The notes under the pieces are model-generated. The model did no database searches, was not told the DNA's origin, and worked only from the letters and a program-made list of their open reading frames with translations. The position numbers and the translations under genes are program-made. Source: an uncultured Campylobacter sp. (GTDB lineage Bacteria; Campylobacterota; Campylobacteria; Campylobacterales; Campylobacteraceae). From it: a stretch of 30,291 bases of DNA. Shown here one piece after another: positions 24,587 through 30,291 of the stretch (positions are counted from its first letter, which is position 1; each line of letters begins with the position of its first letter). The DNA is taken from the NCBI RefSeq assembly GCF_937981295.1, contig NZ_CALJPC010000015.1, positions 1 through 30,291 of the forward strand, given 5' to 3'.

Positions 24587-26863
24587 ATGCAAACCGCCCT
24601 GGGCTCGCTAGGTCTGATAGCCGCCGTAAATCATATCCCATTCGATGCCAAGGCGCTTATAAATAAATTTGCGCTAAGCAGCGAGGAGCCGCAGATAGAA
24701 GAGCTGGTGCGTATGGCTAAGCATTGCGAGTTTAAGGCTAAAATCAAAAAGCTAAATCTTTCAAATTTGATGCGATATAAGCCTCCCTTTATCCTTCAGA
24801 AAAAGGACGGAAGCTATTTTAACGTCCTAAAGATCGAGCAACAAAGTAAAGCGGATATTAAAGCGGCAAATACTAACAAGACAGCAGCTGATATAAATAG
24901 CGCAAATTCCAAAGATACGCCGTCTTTATCCTCTGCAAACTCATCCCATTCCTCCGCCAAAGAGGCTAAAGCTCCCCGCTCATCCAAATCCCCTCTATCC
25001 AAATCTTCACAAGAGCCAGAAGCAGCTATTAAATTTATCGTATTTGACGGCGGAAATTCCGTAAAAGAGCTAGGCGCGAACGAACTATTTGATCTTTGTA
25101 GCGGCGAGTTTATAGTGTTAGCTCATAAAACTCTGAATTCTCAGATCAAATTCGGCTTTGCCTGGTTTTACAAGCGGATGTTAAGCTTTAAAAGAGTGGT
25201 ATTTGAAGTGCTTTTGGCCTCATTTATAATGCAGCTTTTCGGTCTTGTTACACCTCTTTTTACGCAGGTGGTGCTCGATAAGGTTTTAACTCATCATAGC
25301 ATTAGCACGCTAAATGTCATTGCATTTGCATTTTTGGCGACCATCATATTTGAGATGCTTTTAAGCCTAAGTAGAAATTATATATTCGCGCACACTACTA
25401 CTAAAATTGACGCCAGGCTAGGAAGCGAGCTTTTTAGCCATTTGGCTCTGCTTCCGATGACCTACTTTGAGAACCGCAAGGTTGGAAACATAGTAGCTAG
25501 AGTGCGAGAACTAGATAGCATAAGAGAGTTTATCGCAAATAAAAGCGTAAGCGTGCTACTTGATATTTTATTTAGCTTCGTATTTGTCTTTATGATGCTG
25601 CTTTACAGCATTAAACTCACGCTAATTGCAATCGCATTTATAAGCGTAATTGCTGCGATCTACTTTTTCATTACCCCCGTGCTTAGAAAGAGGCTAGAGG
25701 ATAAATTTCAAATGGGAGCCGCTTCAAACTCCTATCTAGTAGAAGCAGTAACCGGAATGCAGACAGTAAAATCTCTAGCGATTGAGGGCAGTATGCAAAA
25801 GATGTGGGAGGAAAATCTAGGCAGATACGTCCGCTCATCTTTTAATCTTTCAAATTTAAGCAATGTCGCAAGCGGCTTTGCCTCCGCACTGCAAAAGCTT
25901 ATGACGCTTTGCATTTTATATTTCGGCGTAGGGCTTGTGATCGAAGGCAAGCTGAGCGTCGGTCAGCTCATCGCCTTTCAGATGTTTGCGGGGCAATTTA
26001 GCGCTCCTGTAATGAGGCTCGTGGGTCTTTGGAATGAGTTTCAGCAAGCCCTTCTTAGCGTAGATAGGCTAGGAGATATATTAAATACTCCAACCGAGCA
26101 GAGCACCGATAAGCCGATCGCGCTAAATAATATAGAAGGGGATATAAAATTTGACGCCGTAAATTTCAGATATAGACCGGATCTAAATTTGGTACTAAAA
26201 GATATCAGCTTTCACGTCGCTCCCGGCAAAAGCGTAGGCATAGTCGGTAGAAGCGGCAGCGGCAAAAGCACTATCACAAAGCTGATCGAGCGGCTCTATC
26301 TGCAAAGCTCGGGCGCCGTTTATATCGACGGCATAGATATCAGACATCTAAATCCATATCTTTTGAGGCAAAACATCGGCGTAGTCCTTCAGGAAAACTA
26401 TCTATTTAGCGGCAGTATCAAAGAAAATATCGCCTTTGCCGCAAGCGGAGCGAGTATGGAGGAGATCATCAGGGTTAGCAAGATCGCAGGCGCTCATGAT
26501 TTTATCGCAGAGCTTGCGGGAGGTTACGATACCTTCGTAGGCGAGCGCGGCTCAAGCCTTAGCGGCGGACAAAAACAGCGCATCGCAATCGCTAGAGCGC
26601 TCATAAATAATCCTAAAATTTTGATCTTTGATGAGGCGACCTCCGCGCTTGATTATGAAAGTGAAAGCATCATAAATAAAAATTTAAGCGAGATCAAAAA
26701 GGGAAAAACCTTCATCATTATCGCGCATAGGCTAAATTCCGTCAAGAATTGCGATGAAATTTTAGTACTTGATAAGGGCGAGATCGTAGAGCGCGGAAAG
26801 CACGAGGAGCTAATGGCTCTGGGCGGCTACTACAAGAGCCTATACGATAAGCAGCTAGGGTAG
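24587..26863 (+). CDS. HlyB-type type I secretion ATPase/permease
   Basis: This 758-residue inner-membrane ABC exporter would drive secretion of the RTX proteins. An N-terminal C39-like domain (about 1-185) lacks the catalytic cysteine motif, as in HlyB, so it docks rather than cleaves substrate. A Ser/Ala/Lys/Asn-rich insert (about 88-147) interrupts this domain. The membrane domain spans about 195-480. The ATPase shows Walker A GRSGSGKST (about 554), LSGGQKQRIAIARAL (about 658), Walker B ILIFDEATSALD and H-loop AHR. The ATG at 24587 follows an AAAGG ribosome site. It is divergent from the RTX operon and upstream of the adaptor gene, from which a toxin-antitoxin pair separates it. No TolC-type protein is in the window. 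Confidence 0.94.
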   Translation: MQTALGSLGLIAAVNHIPFDAKALINKFALSSEEPQIEELVRMAKHCEFKAKIKKLNLSNLMRYKPPFILQKKDGSYFNVLKIEQQSKADIKAANTNKTAADINSANSKDTPSLSSANSSHSSAKEAKAPRSSKSPLSKSSQEPEAAIKFIVFDGGNSVKELGANELFDLCSGEFIVLAHKTLNSQIKFGFAWFYKRMLSFKRVVFEVLLASFIMQLFGLVTPLFTQVVLDKVLTHHSISTLNVIAFAFLATIIFEMLLSLSRNYIFAHTTTKIDARLGSELFSHLALLPMTYFENRKVGNIVARVRELDSIREFIANKSVSVLLDILFSFVFVFMMLLYSIKLTLIAIAFISVIAAIYFFITPVLRKRLEDKFQMGAASNSYLVEAVTGMQTVKSLAIEGSMQKMWEENLGRYVRSSFNLSNLSNVASGFASALQKLMTLCILYFGVGLVIEGKLSVGQLIAFQMFAGQFSAPVMRLVGLWNEFQQALLSVDRLGDILNTPTEQSTDKPIALNNIEGDIKFDAVNFRYRPDLNLVLKDISFHVAPGKSVGIVGRSGSGKSTITKLIERLYLQSSGAVYIDGIDIRHLNPYLLRQNIGVVLQENYLFSGSIKENIAFAASGASMEEIIRVSKIAGAHDFIAELAGGYDTFVGERGSSLSGGQKQRIAIARALINNPKILIFDEATSALDYESESIINKNLSEIKKGKTFIIIAHRLNSVKNCDEILVLDKGEIVERGKHEELMALGGYYKSLYDKQLG

Positions 26864-26999
26864 GTCGAAGGGCAGGGCGGGATAAAATTTAACTCAAGAG
26901 CGCTTTTAAATTTAAACCCATTTATTGCGCGCCGCCGCCTTTAAGAGCTTTATTATAAATTTATGGCATAATTCAATTAGATTTCTACAAGGATAAACT

Positions 27000-27236
27000 A
27001 TGCTTGCATCAATAAATATTCAAACGTCAAACGCTAAAACGCTTAAAGCCATAGAGGATATAATCGCAAATGATCCTACCGCCGTTATTAGCTATAATGA
27101 GCCCGATTATTTAAGCCCGCAGGATGAAGCTAGACTTATGGAAATTTCGGATGCCGACGATAGAGGCGAGCTGAAATACCACTCGCATGAGGAACTATTG
27201 GAGCACCTAAATAAGCTTTTTAAAAAAATGGCCTAA
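27000..27236 (+). CDS. Putative antitoxin of a type II toxin-antitoxin pair
   Basis: This 78-residue acidic protein is not assigned to a family by me. It sits 3 bp before a RelE/ParE-type toxin gene, which is the usual antitoxin place. The N-terminus (ASINIQTSNAKTLKAIEDIIAN) could form the DNA-binding part, and the C-terminal helix (SHEELLEHLNKLFKKM) the toxin-binding part. It has an AAGGA ribosome site and an AT-rich upstream region, so it may be expressed apart from the exporter gene. Confidence 0.7.
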   Translation: MLASINIQTSNAKTLKAIEDIIANDPTAVISYNEPDYLSPQDEARLMEISDADDRGELKYHSHEELLEHLNKLFKKMA

Positions 27237-27239
27237 GAT

Positions 27240-27521
27240 ATGAAGCTTGTCTACAGCGAAGAATTCCTTAATGATTTGGATAAAATTATTATGTTTATCG
27301 CGCAGGATAGTCCCGAAAGGGCGGCTAAGTTTGCGGATGATTTGATTGTTAAAATTTCAGACATTCCAAATCGCCCGTATAGTTTTAGAAAAAATCCTAA
27401 GCTAAATCGTAAAGATACTAGAGATCTGGTTTTTAAAGGCTATACGGTGCCGTTTCGCGCAAGCAAAGGCGCCATAAAAATATTAGCGATATTTAAACGC
27501 AATAGCCATGCTATGAAATAA
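27240..27521 (+). CDS. RelE/ParE-superfamily toxin
   Basis: This 93-residue basic protein has the RelE/ParE pattern: LVYSEEFLNDLDKIIMFIAQDSPERAAKFADDL (described in two parts, an N-terminal strand and two helices), a central strand region with ArgPro/Tyr (NRPYSFRKNP), RDLVFKGYTVPFR, and a final strand IKILAIFKRNS. RelE members cut mRNA on ribosomes and ParE members poison gyrase. Sequence alone does not settle which. It starts 4 bases after the antitoxin stop and ends about 24 bp before the HlyD-type gene, so the pair interrupts an exporter operon. Confidence 0.85.
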   Translation: MKLVYSEEFLNDLDKIIMFIAQDSPERAAKFADDLIVKISDIPNRPYSFRKNPKLNRKDTRDLVFKGYTVPFRASKGAIKILAIFKRNSHAMK

Positions 27522-27545
27522 TTTATTAGATTAAAGTTGCAAACA

Positions 27546-28847
27546 ATGCTAAAAATTTTTGAAAGAATAGAGGATGATTCAAACGAGTTTAAGCCTCTTT
27601 TAATCGAGATAGAGGACGCTCCGCAAAACCCTTTAGGAAGATCTATCTTATGGATCGCTTGCGGGGCTTTGATATTTGCCGTGCTGTGGATGGTATTTGC
27701 TAAAGTTGATATCGTAGTAAGCGCTAACGGCAAGGTCGTGCCCGACGGCGAGATCAAAATTTTAAAATCGCTCGAAAGCGGCGTCGTCTCTAAAATTTTA
27801 GTAAAAGAGGGTGATAGAGTAAAAAAGGGCGATCATCTAATCTTAATCGATCCTAGCGTCTCTACGGTAAATTTATCCACCAAGCAAGAAAGCCTAGCTC
27901 TACTTGAATACTCGATAAAAAGGCTCGACGCTCTAAGCTCGGGTAAAAGCTTGGACGCCAATATCAGCGCCGATGAGCTGAGCTTATACAATACGCAAAA
28001 ATCAAATTACGAAGAGAGCATAAATGTCTATAATCTAAAAATGCAAGCGCTGCAAATGGGGATAAATTCCACCAATTTAGAAGTCGAGAGGCTAAGCGGA
28101 ATTTTAAAGATAGATGAAGCAAGACTAAACAATCTAAACAAAGTAAAAGATATAATAGCGCGCAAGGATCTATATGAGCTCAAATCCAAGGTAATCGAGC
28201 TAAACTCCAATCTTAAAATTTCAAAAGAAAAGCTTGCCGAGCAAAGAGCGAATTTAGATGAGCTAGCTAAAGAGCTGGAGGCCTTTAAAAGCCAAAGCAT
28301 ATCTAAATGGCTCGATGAGATGCTAGCCAAACAGAAGGAAGCAAGCTCGCTAAAAGCGGAGATCAATGCGATCTTGTTTCAAACCAGACAGCAGATCATC
28401 TCCTCTCCCGTTGACGGCTTCGTGGGAAAGCTACTTGTAAATACGCAAGGAACCGCCATCACAAATCAAGAAAATTTAATCTCTATAGTGCCTAGCGATA
28501 AGCCTTTGATCATCAAAGCAAACGTGCTTAATAAAGACATAGGCTATCTGGAAAACAATCAAAGTGTAGCCATTAAAGTTCAGACCTTCGACTTTCAAAA
28601 ATACGGCAAGCTAGAAGGCAAGCTAATCCACATAGCAAACGATGCGATAAACGATGAGAAGCTGGGAGAGATCTACGAAGTAAAGATTAGACCCGATTCT
28701 ACTTTTTTAATAGTAGACGGCGTTAAGAAAGAGATCGAGCCCGGTATGAGCGTAACTGCCGAAGTAAAAGTAGGCAAACGGCGCGTAATAGAGCTATTTA
28801 TCTACCCCGTCATCAAATACCTAGACGAAGGACTTAGCGTAAGGTAG
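27546..28847 (+). CDS. HlyD-type membrane fusion (adaptor) protein of type I secretion
   Basis: The periplasmic adaptor links the ABC exporter to an outer-membrane TolC-type channel. I chose the ATG at 27546 (433 residues); a TTG three codons earlier (27537) is possible. One membrane helix (about 33-52) follows a short cytoplasmic head. A biotinyl-lipoyl-like half motif comes next (VVPDGEIKILKSLESGVVSKILVKEGDRVKKGDHLILIDP, seen as two runs), then a long coiled coil (about 110-260), the second lipoyl half (SPVDGFVGKLLVNTQG) and a beta-barrel domain ending with a typical HlyD C-terminus (VTAEVKVGKRRVIELFIYPV). It serves the RTX proteins on both sides. Confidence 0.92.
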   Translation: MLKIFERIEDDSNEFKPLLIEIEDAPQNPLGRSILWIACGALIFAVLWMVFAKVDIVVSANGKVVPDGEIKILKSLESGVVSKILVKEGDRVKKGDHLILIDPSVSTVNLSTKQESLALLEYSIKRLDALSSGKSLDANISADELSLYNTQKSNYEESINVYNLKMQALQMGINSTNLEVERLSGILKIDEARLNNLNKVKDIIARKDLYELKSKVIELNSNLKISKEKLAEQRANLDELAKELEAFKSQSISKWLDEMLAKQKEASSLKAEINAILFQTRQQIISSPVDGFVGKLLVNTQGTAITNQENLISIVPSDKPLIIKANVLNKDIGYLENNQSVAIKVQTFDFQKYGKLEGKLIHIANDAINDEKLGEIYEVKIRPDSTFLIVDGVKKEIEPGMSVTAEVKVGKRRVIELFIYPVIKYLDEGLSVR

Positions 28848-29353
28848 GATAGGAAGAGAGAGGTAGGCGGCTATTTACCATAGTGGATAAGTCTCTGCTC
28901 AAATACACTGTTCGTTTGAGCGACTGCCTATCCTGTCTGTCCTAGCGCGACCTCACTTTAAATTTAACGCAAGCAAGGACGTCCTCTTGATAAATTTTTA
29001 ATGTAGTGCCGAAGCAGGGTGGATAGCTACTGCCTCTATCTTGAGCTGCCGTTCATTCTAGCAGGCGAGCCTCCAGCCAAATGTAGTTCAACAGAGCTGC
29101 CCTTGTCCGAGCGATTAGCTATCTCACCTGGTTGGGCACACCGTTTGAACAGCTACTTTTCATCTGAGATGTTTTTTATCCTAGCGGACGACAGCAATCC
29201 AAGCGAACAATATCTCTGCGAGGGGCAGGATTGTCACCGCCGGTAGCTTTTGCGAGCAACCGGCGGCGTTTTACGAGTAGTCGTTAGCAGAGCAACATGT
29301 AGCATTGAGAGAGCGCGCAGCCCTGGGTTAGAGTAGACGGGGGCGGGGGGCGA
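28848..29353. other. Non-coding stretch between adaptor gene and second RTX gene
   Basis: No convincing gene is visible. A 75-codon plus-strand frame (29019-29246) has an odd composition and no ribosome site. The segment holds a hairpin GCTCAAA/TTTGAGC (about 28904-28930) and a terminator-like hairpin near 29237. Its word usage differs from both flanks. Right at its end a G-rich run (29336-29350) can pair with the C-run that overlaps the RTX stop codon. Confidence 0.5.
29237..29272 (+). terminator. Terminator-like hairpin after the exporter operon
   Basis: CCGCCGGT (29237-29244) pairs with ACCGGCGG (29259-29266), and three more pairs form inside past one mismatch. CGTTTT follows. It lies 390 bp past the adaptor stop. 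It could also block read-through from the convergent RTX gene. Confidence 0.5.
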
Positions 29354-30291
29354 TTAATTCCCCCAGCCGCTCGCAAACATCTGCATGATATCCGGATTAT
29401 TTTTCATATCATCAATCGAGATATTGCTCATACCGTTATTGGAAGCGTAAGCGTTAATATCTTCGATGATCTTATTTATCTTGCTAGCAGTGATATACTC
29501 TCCGCTAGCAAGCGCGATCTGCTCGATAGACGAGCCGCCGAATTGATTATTTATACGGACGGTGTCGTTTTCGCCGTATTTTAGAACCAAATCATTAGCA
29601 ACTCTTTGGAAGGTGATGTTTTCTTTGTTTATCCCCTCTTTAAATTTAATCGTATCGTTGCCGCGGCGATCATAGATAGTATCGGCTCCATCTCCTCTTC
29701 CGAAAACATAAGTATCATCGTGCTCTCCGCCCTCTAGATGATCATTGCCTGCTCCGCCCTCTAAGATATCGTTACCGTTATCTCCATAAAGAGTATCGTC
29801 GCCATTACCACCGTAAAAATTATCGTTACCGTCCTGTCCATAAAGCTTGTCGTTGCCTTCACCACCATAAAGGATATCATCTCCGCTTCCCGCAAAAAGA
29901 GTATCGTTGCCGACTTCACCATAAAGGATATCATCACCGCTATTAGAGATAATAGTATCATCTCCGGCTCCTCCGTGGATTTCATCATTAGCATTGGCGC
30001 CATGGATAATATCGTTGCCATCGGTTCCATTAAACATAGTCTGCTTTTCAAGCTCGCTAAAAGATAGTTTGGTTCCGTCTGCGAATTCGAAATTCTCTAT
30101 CATGCCACCCTCATAAACAGTTCCGCTCCAATAAGTATTATTTATAGTTATCTTATCTTCGGTTCCTTTGATAGAAATTTCAAGGTTATCGATATTCTTG
30201 TCAGCTCTTTTTACGATTAGATCATTTAAAGAGATTCCCTCTTTAAATTTAATCGTATCGTTGCCGCGGCGATCATAGATAGTATCGGCTC
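29354..30291 (-). CDS. Second RTX calcium-binding protein, 3' part only
   Basis: The frame is open from the right window edge to the stop at 29354-29356, giving at least 312 residues; the 5' part lies outside. It contains the same module as the giant RTX protein: GNDTIKFKEGI..NDLIVKRAD, FEFADGTKLSFSELEKQ, then about ten GGxGNDxLxG nonapeptides, then GDGADTIYDRRGNDTIKFKEGI. The C-terminus (NKIIEDINAYASNNGMSNISIDDM...) parallels the giant protein's NKIIEQLNIYADNS, so both probably share one secretion signal and one exporter. The internal ATG at 30103 is not a real start, because the RTX module continues upstream of it without interruption. Confidence 0.93.
   Translation of the reverse strand, partial: ADTIYDRRGNDTIKFKEGISLNDLIVKRADKNIDNLEISIKGTEDKITINNTYWSGTVYEGGMIENFEFADGTKLSFSELEKQTMFNGTDGNDIIHGANANDEIHGGAGDDTIISNSGDDILYGEVGNDTLFAGSGDDILYGGEGNDKLYGQDGNDNFYGGNGDDTLYGDNGNDILEGGAGNDHLEGGEHDDTYVFGRGDGADTIYDRRGNDTIKFKEGINKENITFQRVANDLVLKYGENDTVRINNQFGGSSIEQIALASGEYITASKINKIIEDINAYASNNGMSNISIDDMKNNPDIMQMFASGWGN
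29634..29688. repeat. 55-bp direct repeat, copy 1 (inside second RTX gene)
   Basis: This segment is identical to 30237-30291. The offset is 603 bp, exactly 201 codons. It encodes the RRGNDTIKFKEG part of the RTX module. The identity may extend beyond the window edge. Confidence 0.9.
30237..30291. repeat. 55-bp direct repeat, copy 2 (inside second RTX gene)
   Basis: This is the partner of 29634-29688 and is cut by the window end. Identity at synonymous positions suggests recent module duplication or gene conversion. Confidence 0.9.

Noticed and set aside
24587..25140. Active C39 peptidase domain in the exporter
   Set aside because: The N-terminus lacks the catalytic cysteine motif; it is the degenerate C39-like docking domain of HlyB-type exporters.
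29019..29246. 75-codon open frame between adaptor and second RTX gene
   Set aside because: Odd composition, no ribosome site and no recognisable product; it ends in a terminator-like hairpin.

Overview
The window reads as the chromosome of an oral-type Campylobacter. I infer this from the epsilonproteobacterial gene set, the frequent AAATTT/GAAATTTT words, and moderately high GC in the housekeeping parts. A C. gracilis / C. showae / C. rectus-like species fits best, but the species is not proven here.

Layout. (1) 1-1370: serS on the minus strand. Its 3' half and terminator are GC-rich and unlike the 5' half, so the gene looks like an inter-species mosaic. (2) 1470-5700: a nickel-type ECF transporter operon nikK-[780-bp spacer]-nikM-nikL-nikQ-nikO. 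The last four genes overlap by ATGA, and a NikR-like operator overlaps the nikK ribosome site. The spacer carries a strict 15-bp periodic repeat. (3) 5749-8690: tRNA-Glu(CTC), a small membrane bPH2 protein behind a G8-tract promoter, kdsA with an unusual 80-residue low-complexity insert, and a small lytic transglycosylase. (4) 8812-9111: tRNA-Val, tRNA-Asp and tRNA-Lys. (5) 9200-14300: a tRNA-Lys-linked island with a P4-type integrase, a second tyrosine recombinase, a small HTH protein, and more than 2 kb of gene-poor DNA full of inverted and tandem repeats. (6) 14367-30291: an RTX/type I secretion locus. It has a 3062-residue FrpC-like RTX protein, a small membrane-anchored partner gene just upstream, a divergent HlyB-type exporter ATPase, a toxin-antitoxin pair, an HlyD-type adaptor, and the 3' end of a second RTX gene that runs off the window.

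How it works together. NikK, NikL, NikM, NikQ and NikO would take up nickel, probably under NikR. The HlyB-like and HlyD-like proteins would export the flanking RTX proteins, whose C-termini resemble each other. The outer-membrane TolC-type partner is not in the window. The small gene 5' of the giant RTX gene sits where frpD sits before frpC in Neisseria.

The observations most worth a second look are: the RTX locus with its FrpD-like partner and its self-processing-type module lacking Asp-Pro at the expected site; the toxin-antitoxin pair between exporter genes; low-complexity inserts in several conserved proteins; the 15-bp periodic block that reads as pentapeptide repeats on one strand; the G8-spaced promoter; and the serS mosaic.
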